64,000 bases of DNA. It comes from Oryzias latipes. Lineage: Eukaryota; Chordata; Actinopteri; Beloniformes; Adrianichthyidae. Shown one piece after another: positions 13,553-25,656 of the stretch. Within the stretch, counting starts at the first letter, position 1, and the number at the start of each line of letters is the position of its first letter. A model generated the notes under the pieces. The model worked only from the letters and a program-made list of their open reading frames with translations. It did not search any database and was not told the origin of the DNA. The position numbers and the translations under genes are program-made. The DNA lies in assembly GCF_002234675.1 (NCBI RefSeq), contig NC_019867.2:6685561-6749560 (forward strand), given 5' to 3'.

Positions 13553-16498
13553 ATCCAACCATTAACCAAAGCCAAAGCATAGGGTATGAGCAAGTAACAA
13601 ACTTTGTACCTTCTACTCGGAGCATAGCTGACCAACAGTCACACAAGGATTGAGTAACTAAGCTTTGATTGGCAAAAAGGCGGAATTCAAGATGTTTCAA
13701 ACACAAAACTAAAAGCAAGTTGGACGAATAACATAATTCTAAGCTACATAAATTGTACCATATTTATATATTTACACGTGCTATGAGATAATCATTTTAC
13801 TCCCCCCCCCCCCTTTTTTTAAGATGGGTCTTTTTATTGTCTATTTTTAAGGCAGAGACAAAGCATGCAGATGCAAGATAAACAGGTTTATTCTAATTTA
13901 TTAATTTTTTTGTGCATATGAGCACAAATGGCATATGTTTATCTTTTATAATATTTTCAGCATTCTAAGTATATTATCAACACTACAGATTATTAAAAAC
14001 AAGGGACAAAAAATTTCTATAGGTGACAAAATTCAGGTAGATCTTGATCACTAATCAGTTCAGGAATAAGATTTGTTAACAATTATGAATAGAAAGAGTT
14101 GCAATATATTAAAGCAGTAATTATAAAACAGCCAACAAAATGTCCCTACATTGACACCAAACTGTGAATGTGGTGTTTGTCTTCGTGTGTGTTCCTGTAG
14201 TACCATAACCTACCAATAGAGTCCGGATCTGAGTTATCTCCTCAACACACACCCAAACACACTAAGTTAGTTTTTGTGGAATGTGGGAGAACCCCTGACA
14301 GGGATTGACAGGACACTCCCTCCCTGGACCATGTTTATATTGAATTTAATGTTATTTTGGTAGGGACCAGCATTTCGGTCTCCACAACATTTTTTGTTCC
14401 CACACCTTGAGTGTGCTATCAGGCTGCAGTCCCCTCCATACAATACAGAAAAACAGACATTCATACACACACACGTCTGCATGGAGCGCTACTCTGTTAA
14501 ACAGTCACACACAAGCGGCCACAAAGATTTTTATCATAATTGCCTGTGTCCCCTAAAAATGACATTTTTATCACAGACTTCAAAAAGCAAAAGAGCATTT
14601 GAATGTTTCCATCTTGAATACAGTGCAAGCCTCCCTCTCGTCGACTCTCATTTCTCATCCTGCCTCTTGGGTGTTTTCCACAGCCAAATTACAGAGGGGG
14701 AAAATGTATCTGGCCTCACAACGTTGACGAGACTGGAAAAGGGAAATGCTCAGTGGCAGAATGCCCTGTCAACACATGCATATTCATATGGTAAAATGCC
14801 ACATCCATCATAAATTTATAAATACGTGTTAATGTTTGGCTTTGCTCGAGGCACCTCTCCTTACAAAGAACTTGGAGTGTGCAGAATTTTTGCTATCTGA
14901 AGTGCAGCAGAGGTTAATGTGAGTGTTTTGTAACCTGCTTCTCAGGCCATCCATCCTCACGGCAGAGTGTCCGTTGCCCTGACCGGCACTGCTTTGTATT
15001 CTTGTTGAAGTCCGAGAATGAGGGGCTTAGAGACACTGTCCATATGAATATAGATCACTGTGCATGTAGTACCCTGCACAGCTGAAAAATGAATGCTTTG
15101 TGACATTTTAGTCTTTAATTTAAGATAACAGTTAAAGGTTTTTTTTCTGTAGATCAGATATTTAATATAGTTCCAAGTAGGTTAGACTTCCCTGCTTTCC
15201 GCATTTATCCCTGATAACCTATCTGTTCACTTCCTCGTGCAGCTTGAATGAAAACACTGCTATGAATATGGAAATTAAACTGTCTTGAGATAAAGGAGGG
15301 GCACCACTTTGCAGTTACATGTTTAATAACTGCTTGCTGTGAAGGAAGAGCAGAGACAGAGTGACCTAACTTGGTGCAGAGAAATCTCCGAACTGCCCAT
15401 CAGCATAAATCAATCACAATTCATCAAAGCTCAGATGACCTGGAGCACAAATAGCTGTCACAACAAGCACCTCTTCTCCTGAATGGAATCCAGCTCTCAT
15501 GACATTTGGCAACATACGCTAATTCCTTACAGGTCTGCTCTGCATTTGTTTGCGGTGGGCAACATTAGGCTGTTTCTGCTGCAGCCTACTTCTCATTTCC
15601 CACTGTGATAAGAGATTTCCCCGTGACATCCTGAACAGCCTTCAGCCCGCAATGTTATGGACTATTTCCTGAAGTTGTGTTGTCATTCAGGGCTGCTTTA
15701 TGACAACATCAAATTGCTTTATATTGCACTTAGCTTCAAAAAGCACTCGCGGAAAAACACTAAACTTTCATATTTGCAAACACGCATTCCTGGGCATGTT
15801 CCTGGAAATGATCGTGCCTTCTTTTCCTGTGACGCCTCATTACGTGAAAATGCATGAAATAAACGGACTGCAGAATGACTGGTGTTTGTTTTTTCCAACT
15901 TGCTTTATTTCCAAACTGGAGGAGGCGGATGACAGATGGAAGATTGCAGAGCTGAGATCAAGTTTGGTCCAAACACAGTTGGGGAAAAGACAGTTTAGGC
16001 TGTTTCAGCTGGAAGGGATGTGATCAAGAGGCAAATTGTTGCATCTGTCAACTTTAAGTCATAAATTCAGCTTTGGAAAACAAACAAAGCAGCAGTCTTA
16101 ACACACAAAGCTAAAACCGGCGTGTTTAGGCATCACTGCAGCTCATATTTATTGGAAACAAAACCCATGACCTTTATGGTTGTTTTTGCTGTATTTTATT
16201 TTTGTAGCTACATCTGTTTGCATTTCTTAAGAAAATAACCATTTCAAATGAGTGCAGGAAGGTTAAACTGAGCTCTCGCTCACAAATATATGATTTAATC
16301 AGTTATTTAAATCTCCCAGCAGCTCTGTGTGAAATGGATTGTAGCTTTTATGTTCTGCAATTCATTCAGCTGAAATTGGCTGCAGGTATTATTGATAATT
16401 TCTTTTTTATTTTATTTATTTTTTGCTCGATAAATGTTCCAGGGGAAGTTTGACAACTGCTGCAACGGCAAGGAAAGGTTTTTTTTTTTTTGTTCACG
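13553..16498. other. Gene-free; possible conserved non-coding DNA at 14.8-16.1 kb
   Basis: No coding exon is supported. The segment about 14820-16100 is of higher complexity and lacks recognisable transposon sequence, unlike its surroundings. Its open frames (15657-15857, 15700-16023) overlap in different frames and do not look like proteins. It could hold adra2b-associated regulatory DNA, but this is a guess from texture only. Confidence 0.3.
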
Positions 16499-16709
16499 TA
16501 ACCCTTGTGCTATCCTAGGCACTTTAACATTGGGAGTTGGGTCATCTAGACCCACTAGACAGTGCTCTGAACCTTTTTTCTTCAATGATTTATGAACTTC
16601 ACTGGTGTCCATGGATTACATGAAATCTTTCCACCTTTATCCACCTTTGTCATGGTAGGAAGAACACGTCAATGTAAGGGTGGGGTCATCTAAGATAGCA
16701 CAAGGGTTC
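16499..16709. mobile_element. MITE, ACCCTTGTGCTATCCT family (copy 1)
   Basis: A 210-bp element with inverted ends ACCCTTGTGCTATCCTA and TAGCACAAGGGT. The interior contains GGGTCATCTAGACCCA near one end and AACACGTCAATG near the other. Copies 2 (24751-24952) and 3 (27853-28051) are the same family, with copy 3 in the opposite orientation. Copy 2 starts within TTAA, which could indicate a piggyBac-like origin, but this is weak. Confidence 0.8.
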
Positions 16710-18758
16710 TAGATGGTCCATCCAGGAATGTGCTTGTATATATGATGAAAGGTTCTATCATGGCTGGATGATAACATGACTAAGGTTGCATTATGCACAA
16801 TACTGAAAGGTTTTTCTTCATTTCAACACAAAGTCAGCTTTTAAATATAGTTCAGTCTCACAAAGCAAAAGCTTGATGGCAAAACCAATCTATTTTGTTC
16901 TTATTTCAGAGGATAAAGTCTGTGCAGTGTTCTCACTCTTTCATCAGGTTGCTTTATATGTAGCAATAAAGCACAGTAACTGAATTATAGATACATGTCA
17001 GAAAGAAAACACTGGTTCATTTCAAATAAATAGCAACGGTTTCAATTTGTGCCATGTTTCACAAACACTAGAAAAAAGAAAAGAAAAACAGGTATCTCAG
17101 GAAAACAGCCGAGCCAGATTTCACTGAGTCAGGCTGGTATCCCATAAGGCTTTTTGTTCCCTTGAGGGCGGTCACTGAAAAGCCATGTACACTGTATTAC
17201 TGATAACCACAAGAGCATCTCATCGTAGCGATATTCGTCTGATCCCTTCACTCCGTGCAACATTGATGTGACAGACTGCAGTGTGAGGCCCATGCTAGCA
17301 AATCAGGTCTCTGCTCACATCAATATTACAGTAGATCTGTCGTACATAGCAGCTAGAGGAGAAACTGACACCTTTTTACAGAAACAATAAAATTAACATG
17401 CACGCACGCACACCTGCGCTAACACTCACACAGGTCAGCAGAATTACAGGTTAGCAAATTGATGCACTGCTGCTGACAGCCCTTGTCCCAAAGAGTCAGA
17501 AAGACCGTGTGCTGGTCATGGTCATACGTTTTTTGTTTCTTCGTATTTTTTATTTTTTTTTGTCTTGGTGAGAAAATTGAATGTACCATGCATCCCCTCT
17601 TGCCTCTCAGCAGCAAACCAAAAGAAGTCCCAATATGGAGGTCCAATTCAGGAGAGTGAATCAGCCAGTTACATCACACATCCAGTGTTCCATTGTTCAT
17701 CTGTCCTTCAGAGTCCATGTAGATGTCTACCTATTAATACTGTCAATCAAGAAGAACCGGGGCTGTGGAAAGTTTCTCAATCCAGTTTCGATTATTTTAT
17801 CGCCTCAAATGAAGCCACTTTGTGGAGGAGAAGTTTGGGCCAGTTAAATGCCCCAAACTAACCATGGAGAGGAGGGAGGGGGTCTCATTCCAACAAATCA
17901 ATTACATTTCTGTAGCTTTTCACAAAATCTACAAATAATCAGTTTAAAGTCTACAGTTCAAAAAAGAAAAAGGATCCTTTTTTTTTTTTTTACTCCTGCA
18001 GAGCTAAGAACTAGGTGGCTTTCCACTCAAGAGTCCACGGGTTGAGTCTGAAAGGGTGCCCTTGTTTGTGCTATCACATCTAAGATCGTTAGAAACCTTT
18101 TCTTGTCGTTGCACTTTAAAATCGAGGAACACATGTTTGCCCTGCAGCTGGACAAATTAAGACTGCGGACGTAAGAAATTAACACTAACCTTGTGTCCTC
18201 TTTGTGCTCTGTGCTGATAAATAAAAGCCCTCAGGCTCACAGAAACCTGAGGTCTCTTGCCTTCTTTAACCATTAGTCCTAACTGATTTAAAAAAAAAAC
18301 ATCATATGCATCTATATAAAAAGTCTTTATTCACATTAAATATATAATCTCACTGTTTTTCCTGCTTGTTTGTAGATGTTCTGCAAGTTTATAGTGTGCA
18401 TACATTTCCTCTGTGATGCTGTGCCACTTTGATTCCAAGCAGTATTCATTAGTCAGGCTGATATGGAGATAAAACGCTGCATTCACAATCTTATCAGTAG
18501 AAGTGAACTGCTAAGCAGTTACCCTGCTTGTCCTCTCTTAACGTGGCCTGTTTTCTTCTCACACCTGCCAACAATCTGCACCCATCAGCTGCTGCAAGTG
18601 AATATTTTGTTAAGGTCCAAAGAGTAACTTTGCACACAGGCTGCAAAGACTCTTTCAGGAGTGGATTTCATGCAGAAATCTCCACAGTTTAACGTATGTT
18701 AAAAACAGCCCTTTGAGTGTGCGGGAAATGTAAATGATTGTTTCTCTATGTGCATCTC
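16710..18758. other. Gene-free flank and probable adra2b 3' UTR
   Basis: The adra2b transcript should enter this stretch from the right (minus strand). Apart from the poly(A) candidate at 18326-18331 no features are recognised. Open frames at 17419-18045 are not supported as genes. Confidence 0.45.
18326..18331 (-). terminator. Candidate poly(A) signal of adra2b
   Basis: TTTATT on the plus strand is AATAAA on the minus strand, 430 bp past the adra2b stop codon. This is a plausible 3' UTR end, but other copies further left cannot be excluded. Confidence 0.35.
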
Positions 18759-20333
18759 CTAAAAAAAGGTGCCCTTTGTGCCACTGCACAGGATCTTCTT
18801 GAAGGCATTCCTGAAGTCTTTGTTGAAGATGGTGTAAATGACTGGGTTGAGAGAGGAGTTGCAATAGCCAATCCAGAAGAAAAATGTAAAGAGGGGTTTA
18901 GGGACATTGCAGGTCTCTGGACACACTGCCTGTAAAGAGTAAGAGAAGAAGAACGGGAACCAGCACAGCACAAAAACACCGATGACCACTGCCAGAACGA
19001 AGGTGAAACGTTTTTCTCTGTTGACCATCGCTTTGCGCCTTGCTGCTCCAGGGTTGCTCTCTGGTTTGGATTTTCTTCCTGGTACCAGTCGAGCCCCCTT
19101 TGAAGTAGCGAGGATGCGCTTAAAAGAAGCTGGGGAGTGGATCCCGCCTCCAGCTGGCGACCCCGGCATGCTGGTGCTGCCTCGACCTCCTCCTTGGCTG
19201 TGCTCCATGTCGCTGTCTGTGCTTGAGCTATCACCGTTATTATTGTCATTCTTTTTCGCCTTCTGGCGTTTAGCTTTCTTCGCTTCCTCCTTCGTCATGG
19301 GGCCAGACTGGGGTGCAGGGAAGGGGTTTGAAGGACCGTGGGGTGAGGTTTCCACAGAGGTGACAGGGGACAGGGCTGAAGAAGGAGATGGGGGTTGCAG
19401 GAGATTGTTGGCAGTGGGATTTGGGGAAATTTGAGAGTCTCCAAGGGACGGAGAAGGGGTTACGGCGAGGGTTGGAGGCCTAACATTTGAGGTTTTCTTG
19501 GTTGAAGGTGGTGTGCTGTCATCCTCATCCTCATCCTTCCCATTGGCTTTCAAATGTCTTGGGGGCTGACTTGGAGTTGCACTGCCAATCCCGTCCTTCC
19601 GGGGCTCACCTGGGGGGCATCGTGTCCTCTGTTTTGCTATTTGGTAAATTCTCACATAGACTAGAATCATAATGAGGCATGGGGCAAAAAAGGAGCCCAC
19701 AGTTGAGTACAGGATGTACCAGCGCTCGTCATTCAGTTGGCACTGGGGTCCCTTCTCATTCCCAGATTTGTTGCTCTCACTTTTGTTGAGTGAGAGCAGA
19801 GGAGGAAAAGAGATGACGGAAGAGATGAGCCACACCACCACAATGGCAGCTTTGATGCGTCTGGGAGTCCGTTGACGTCCGTAAGTAACCCTGGAGATTG
19901 ACAGGTAACGGTCTAAAGAGATGGCACACAGGTGCACGATGGATGAGGTGCAGAAGAGCACATCCAGTGCCAGGTAGATCTCACACCACAGAGACTTGAA
20001 GTACCAATAGCCCATGAGCTCATTGGCGAGGGAGAAGGGGATAATGAGCGTGGCCACTAAGATGTCCGCAGCAGCCAGTGAAACCAGAAACAGATTCTGA
20101 GGACCCCGGAGAGACCGGCTGGTCAGGACAGCAATGATGACCATGATGTTTCCCACAATGGTGAAGATAACCATCAAAGTTATGGCCGTGGCAAAAGCCG
20201 CCGTGGCTTCAGGGGAGTAAGGAGCAGACGATGGGATGCTCTGGTTGCAGGGGGCAGAGGCTCCGGAGCTGCTCTTACTGCTGTTCCAGCCCGTTAGCTC
20301 CATGGAGCAACTGCTGTCCACAACTGACGCCAT
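18759..20333 (-). CDS. adra2b: Alpha-2B adrenergic receptor
   Basis: A 524-residue class A GPCR for adrenaline/noradrenaline. Alpha-2 receptors couple to Gi/o and lower cAMP at the plasma membrane. The start is the ATG at 20333. An in-frame ATG 39 bp upstream (20372) lies in what looks like a 5'UTR intron. The N-terminus has N-glycosylation sequons at N17 and N30. Seven membrane segments are clear, with the amine-binding Asp in [10 protein letters not shown] (TM3), DRY after it, a Ser-Thr-x-x-Ser set in TM5 (YSTVGSFF), CWFP in TM6 and NSSLNPVIY in TM7. A Cys near the C-terminus (KKILC) is a likely palmitoylation site. The third intracellular loop is very long (about 200 residues), low-complexity and acidic (KDEDEDD), as in alpha-2B. 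After DRY it reads LSISR where human ADRA2B has WAVSR. Neighbouring dusp2 supports the alpha-2B assignment over 2A, 2C or 2D. Confidence 0.93.
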   Translation of the reverse strand: MASVVDSSCSMELTGWNSSKSSSGASAPCNQSIPSSAPYSPEATAAFATAITLMVIFTIVGNIMVIIAVLTSRSLRGPQNLFLVSLAAADILVATLIIPFSLANELMGYWYFKSLWCEIYLALDVLFCTSSIVHLCAISLDRYLSISRVTYGRQRTPRRIKAAIVVVWLISSVISFPPLLSLNKSESNKSGNEKGPQCQLNDERWYILYSTVGSFFAPCLIMILVYVRIYQIAKQRTRCPPGEPRKDGIGSATPSQPPRHLKANGKDEDEDDSTPPSTKKTSNVRPPTLAVTPSPSLGDSQISPNPTANNLLQPPSPSSALSPVTSVETSPHGPSNPFPAPQSGPMTKEEAKKAKRQKAKKNDNNNGDSSSTDSDMEHSQGGGRGSTSMPGSPAGGGIHSPASFKRILATSKGARLVPGRKSKPESNPGAARRKAMVNREKRFTFVLAVVIGVFVLCWFPFFFSYSLQAVCPETCNVPKPLFTFFFWIGYCNSSLNPVIYTIFNKDFRNAFKKILCSGTKGTFF

Positions 20334-20348
20334 ACTGGGGTCACCACT

Positions 20349-20510
20349 CTGATTCAAAAGAGAAAAAAACATTAAAGCAAAAAAGAATGAATGTAATAAT
20401 TAGAGAAACACCATTTTTTAAAAATGTTGACATTAACTATTTAAAACAACTATTTTCCCACCATATGAATAAAAATATTAAAGAGAAAGTTCGTTTTGTG
20501 CTTTACTTAC
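20349..20510 (-). other. Probable 5' UTR intron of adra2b (162 bp)
   Basis: On the minus strand CCTGAG/GTAAGT at 20511/20510 is a near-perfect donor. TTTTTTCTCTTTTGAATCAG ending at 20349 is a fair acceptor, 15 bp before the ATG at 20333. Splicing here would remove the upstream in-frame ATG at 20372. No transcript evidence is available. Confidence 0.5.
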
Positions 20511-21580
20511 CTCAGGATGTTGTTGTTTTTTTTCTCTTTTTTTGTCACTGCGCTGTCTTCAAATGACTGCTTCCTTGCACCCTCCGCGTCGGTTCGGCCA
20601 AGTCCATTTTACGAAACACAAACAATCCAGGAAGGTGCGTCAAAACGCAGAGCGAGTATTTTATTTAAAAAATGTGAAATGGAAAAAACGTTGCCACTTC
20701 ATAAAGCAGTTTCCCATGAAAAAAAATGTAAAAAGAGAAACAGATTAAGCATGTCTTGACGCGAGATGCGTCAACCGGTACTGCAAAAACAGCCCAGAAA
20801 ACTTTGTTTTGTTTTGAATAATTATTTAGTCCTCCAAAAATGGGAGGTTTTCATCTTTAATAATCTAATTAGGGATAATTTACAGCGAGGCGGCTTGAAG
20901 ATAGCTGGTCGGGTCAGGGGAAATGTTGACACTCCCCGTGCGTTTTGGTTTGGAGAGATGCGTAAAATGGATATACATCCGCATTTATACTGATTTATTT
21001 AGGAAAATGTCATCAAGGTATATTTGTAAAGAATAATTTACAAAATAAAGAATAGTTACCAAAAAGGATACCCTGCTGAGCCAATGCCGCTCCGAAAAAT
21101 GAGAGCGCAAAGTAAATTTTAAGCTCTCCAACCTTTGCGCACAAAGCCAAATGTATCACCAAAACGTCTTTGCAGCATTAAAATGATCCTCGTTAATCGT
21201 CTGAAGTCTGAAAGTGACGGAGAAAATTGTTTGGTCCTTGAGGCAGAAGAAGTTTTGACGGGATGCCGTGATTCAGGCGCTCCGCTCGCGCAAAGCACCG
21301 CTTTCTCTCAGTCGCGCAGCAGCATCTTGTCTTGCCAATAGGACCTTCTGACCAAATTTAATAAGATGGGTACCTCCCATCTCCCTCTTGCGCTTCTTTC
21401 ATAGCCGCTGATGTCACTGAGAAGCGTCATGGGATCCTTGCTCTCTTCATCTCTGCACGCCACCCCCACTCCCTTCAAATCTAAACCCAAGCCCTCATGA
21501 ATCGCAGTTATATGTCTTGTTCGATGGCTCAGCTTCAGTCAATTAACTCCGCAGGATGCTGAGGTGTCCAGCTGGGGGCT
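20511..21580. other. adra2b 5' UTR and promoter flank
   Basis: The sequence between the putative first-exon donor and the fold-back element. It is richer in CpG than the surroundings (for example 20578-20600 and 21270-21315). The start site is not determined, and open frames here are not supported as genes. Confidence 0.4.
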
Positions 21581-21586
21581 GTTACC

Positions 21587-23912
21587 TTTGGAAGCGATTA
21601 TGTAGCATAAATAAAAAGCAAAGTCAAAACCAGAAATGCTTTTTCATTTTCAAAATGAAAAAGCATTTCTTGACTCAAAAATATAATGAAAAAGCAAACC
21701 ACCAAAAGGCTTTTTTCATTTCCTTCCTCAACACAGCTTATTCTGTCACTTAATTAAAATTAAAATTAAAATGGTATTTGACATTTCATTTTCAAGACGT
21801 TCTCTGGTAAATGTGTAGCATAATTCATTTAGAAATGTCTAATTTGACAATTACAATGGATTAATAGAAATGCTTTTTAATTTTCAAAATGTAGCTGCAT
21901 TTTTTGACTCAAAATTAAAAAGAAAAAGCAATACTTCAAAATGCTTTATCATTTTATACTTCAACACAGCTTTTTCTGTGACTTAATTAAAATGATAAAG
22001 AAAATGGTATTTGACATTTCATTTTCAAAAAGGTCCCTGGCAAATGTGTAGCATAATTCATTTAGAAATGTCTAATTTGACAATTAAAATGGATTAACAG
22101 AAATGCTTTTTAATTTTCAAAATGTAGCTGCATCAAATGACTCAAAATTCAAATGAAAAAGCAATATTTCAAAATGCTTTTTCATTTTATACCTAAAACC
22201 GCTTATTCTGTGTCATAATTCAAACGAAAATGCAAAGAGGGGATTGCATTTGCATTTTAACATCCACGCCGCGCACCTTGTCACAATATTAATTTCGAAT
22301 AAGCATTAGCAGAGGGGAGGCGGGGCGATGACGTCACTGCTTTCTCCCTGTGTCCGGCTGCTGACTGTGTCCAGAACAAAATAAAGACTGATTCCCACAT
22401 ATTTACACATTTATCTGCAGCTTCGCGGTGAATTTACTGTTTGATTTATTAAGATCCAGGTTTGAGCAGTCCAGGTCCAGCGGTTTGTGAACAAGACCCG
22501 GTTTTACGTAATCTTAATGTGAAAAATGCAGCAGAATGTTCCTTTAGCTCCCTCGCGAATCAGAAGCTGTGAATCGTAAGCCAACTTTAGCGTCGTCTGA
22601 CCTCACGGATTTAAAAACATATGATCGAGCAGAGCAGGCCGTAAAATATTAGCATAACTGTAATAAAAGCACATTATGAAGATAGTCTCCTGCAACTTCG
22701 CGCTGAGTGAGTGTTTTTGGTCCAACCAGCAACGTTTAGCATGGAGAAATCTGCTGTCTGTTGATGGAGCTCCAGGTGTCATCAAACAGTAAATTCACCG
22801 CGAAGCTGCAGATAAATGTGTAAATATCTGGGAATTACATCAGTCTTTATTTTGTTCTGGACACCACTGGAAACACAAATTCATATGATGGTTTCTCAGA
22901 TCGCAGCAGCATTTCCGCCTTCAGCGATCGTCGGAGCTTCGCGCTCCGCTATGTGAAGGCAGCTGGCGGTCCGAAGAACAAAAGCTTGTCCGCGGTGCGT
23001 CAGGAGGAGGACCGCAGAAGGCGGACATGCTGCTATGTAGTCCTGAGAAGCTGTGGAAACTCATCAGAAGTTCACAACCATCATAAAACCCTCGTCTCTG
23101 CCGCTAACACAGTCTGCTCCTGGTGTGTGTGTGTGTGCGTCAGTCAGCAGCCGGACACAGGGAGAAAGCAGTGACGTCATCGCCCCGCCTCCCCTCTGCT
23201 AATGCTTTTTCGAAATGAATATTGCTACAAGTTTCCCAGGGTGGATGTGAAAATGCAAATGCAATCCCCTCTTTGCATTTTCGTTTGAATTATGACACAG
23301 AATAAGCGGTTTTAGGTATAAAATGAAAAAGCATTTTGAAATATTGCTTTTTCATTTGAATTTTGAGTCATTTGATGCAGCTACATTTTGAAAATTAAAA
23401 AGCATTTCTGTTAAACCATTTTTATTGTCAAATTAGACATTTCTAAATGAATTATGCTACACATTTACCATGGACCTTTTTGAAAATGAAATGTCAAATA
23501 CCATTGTATTTATCATTTTAATTAAGTGACAGAAAAAGCTGGGTTGAAGTATAAAATGATAAAGCATTTTGAAGTATTGCTTTTTCTTTTTAATTTTGAG
23601 TCAAAAAATGCAGCTTCATTTTGAAAATTAAAAAGCATTTCAATTAATCCATTTTGAATGTCAAATTAGACATTTCTAAATGAATTATGCTACACATTTA
23701 CCAGAGAACGTCTTGAAAATGAAATGTCAAATACCATTTTAATTTTAATTTTAATTAAGTGACAGAATAAGCTGTGTTGAGGAAGGAAATGAAAAAGCAT
23801 TTTGGTGGTTTGCTTTTTCATTATATTTTTGAGTCAAAAAATGCTTTTTCATTTTGAAAATGAAAATGGTTTTGACTTTGCTTTTTATTTATGCTACATA
23901 ATCGCTTTCATA
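21587..23912. mobile_element. 2.3-kb fold-back (long inverted repeat) element
   Basis: Two arms of roughly 0.75 kb are near-perfect inverted copies. Outer ends read AAGCGATTATGTAGCATAAA on the left and its complement on the right (about 23871-23908). Each arm holds three tandem subunits of about 234 bp, marked by AATGCTTTTT and TTGACAATT (starts about 21631, 21867 and 22099 on the left). The inner arms share a GATGACGTCACTGC block. A second inverted pair (about 22366-22442 and 22785-22863, core GCAGCTTCGCGGTGAATT) flanks the centre. About 280 bp (22864-23145), CpG-rich, is present only on the right side. GTTACC at 21581-21586 and 23913-23918 may be the target-site duplication. No transposase is encoded. 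The superfamily is unknown to me. Confidence 0.85.
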
Positions 23913-23918
23913 GTTACC

Positions 23919-24750
23919 ATCCGAATAACAGCGAAAATTAGTTTCAGGGACTTGTACTTTTGGCAAAAATAATCAGTCTTCATCATCATTTCCTTATCAT
24001 TTCCTGTTTTTAAAAGGTTCAAACAAGTTTTTTTTCCACTACAAAACAGGCTCCTGAAGTCACAATTGTGATAAGAAAACTTGTCTTACTAAGAATTCTT
24101 GTTTTAAGAAACAAAATTCTTGTCACTGAAATTCATTTGATATTGAAAACGTTAATTTTGGTGTTTTTCTTCTTGCAAGAAAGAAAAAAATGATGAGATT
24201 CATTTCTTCTGATGTGTATATAAAGTTTACACCGCACAGCAATTTTTTTCCCCCCAGAAGAAAGTACACATATTTAAATGTTTTACCAGGAGTGAAAACC
24301 TCTGAAGAAAACCAACATACAGATAAGTCACAAAGGCACACTCAGTTCAATTGCAACAATCAGGTCCTTTTAAGGTTGCAAAATGAAAACAAGTTGAGAA
24401 GTTCATTTGAAATGAAGGTGTTTATTTGGAGGTTTGAGCTCCCCCTGAGTACTAAATCATGAATACATTAAACCGTAGGTGGTCCATCCTCTTGATTAGG
24501 CAGAGCAGAGTTTCATGAAGTTACATTTTACCCATGAAATCTTATTCTGAAAAGATTGCAGTTATTACAGCCATCAAATAAAGGGTTCTGCAAAATTAAT
24601 TCTTTGGTTATGAAACCAGAGATTTTCTCTCTCTGAGTAAATGCACGGTTACCCTCTACCTTTGGGTGAAGAATTTGCAGGCTATCACATCTTGACTTGA
24701 CCAGTGTGTCCACGTTGGCTTCCTGGAAGCATGTTGGATCTGAGATCAAG
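23919..24750. other. Gene-free sequence
   Basis: No gene or named repeat is recognised; short open frames only. Confidence 0.45.
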
Positions 24751-24952
24751 TTAACCCTTGTGCTATCCTCTAGCATTGGAACTTGGGTCATCTAGACCCA
24801 CTAGACAGTGCGCTGAACCTTTTTTTTTCAATGATTTGTGATTTTCACTGGTGTCCATGGATTACATGAAATCTTTCCACATTTATCCACCTTTATCATG
24901 GTAGGGAGAACACGTCAATGGAAGGGTGGAGTCATAGTTAGCACCGGGGTTA
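24751..24952. mobile_element. MITE, ACCCTTGTGCTATCCT family (copy 2)
   Basis: Starts TTAACCCTTGTGCTATCCT and ends GTTAGCACCGGGGTTA. It has the same interior landmarks and orientation as copy 1 at 16499. The right terminus is more mutated than in the other copies. Confidence 0.75.
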
Positions 24953-25042
24953 CAAACATCATTCTGGCTGCTTTACCAAACAGAGACTTTCTGCTGCACT
25001 GTTTGAAGCCAACGGTTTTCTATAAACTAACAACACTCTGCA

Positions 25043-25103
25043 TTAAAGTCCCACTCCGATCAACTTTTAATCTATCCTAAAAGTGCTACCAGTGCTCTTT
25101 TGG

Positions 25104-25137
<34 letters not shown>

Positions 25138-25656
25138 GACTTTTTTAGCCTGAATCAAATAATCTGTCATTTTCTAGGATATAGTTTGTGTAGAACGGCA
25201 GGAGTTCATTAGAAATTCACCTCTGAGTTGTGGCTGTTGGTGCGGAGTAAACCCAGCCCCACTTGCCAACATCCTTTCATTCACTGGCTCTCCAGCTAGC
25301 TTACAGCCTCACAACCCCAACCCAACATTAGCGGTGCAACAAAAATGGCGAGCAATGTTCGAGTTATCCACTTTTGAGGCAAATGTCAGCTCGGATGAAG
25401 GAAACAAGACATCCATGGATCTATTTGTCTGCAGTGATTCTTTCCAGCCCATTTTTTTTTTCATGTCTTAAATATGCAATTTTTTTAACTGCAATTTTTT
25501 GTCTGCTCCTGATTCAAAGTGATTTATATAAAGAAATACTCGGAAATGCAATTTTACTCCAAATTTTCTTAATCTATCTCTTCCATCATCAGAAAAAGGC
25601 CACAAGAACATGTTAAAAACACCAAAAACAGGATTTTCGTTTGAATGGATCTTTAA
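25043..25656 (+). mobile_element. Dispersed about 614-bp element, ancestor-like to the 604-bp tandem repeat
   Basis: Begins TTAAAGTCCCACTCC and ends with TTGAATGGATCTTTAA, so the ends are imperfect inverted repeats beginning TTAAAG. The interior matches the 604-bp monomers at 52.9-54.7 kb and 59.6-61.7 kb in order: CAGGAGTTCATNAGAAATTC, CTCTGAGTTGTGG, GCTAGCTTACAGCC, ATGGATCTATTT, AGAACATGTTAAAAACACC. A (TTA)n run sits at 25106-25137. The TTAA ends would suit a piggyBac-type or similar element, but no transposase is seen. Confidence 0.65.
25106..25137. repeat. (TTA)n microsatellite
   Basis: About ten TTA units inside the dispersed element at 25043-25656. Confidence 0.9.

Noticed and set aside
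18746-19434. Overlapping frames of 150-167 codons on both strands
   Set aside because: Shadows of the adra2b coding sequence in other frames.
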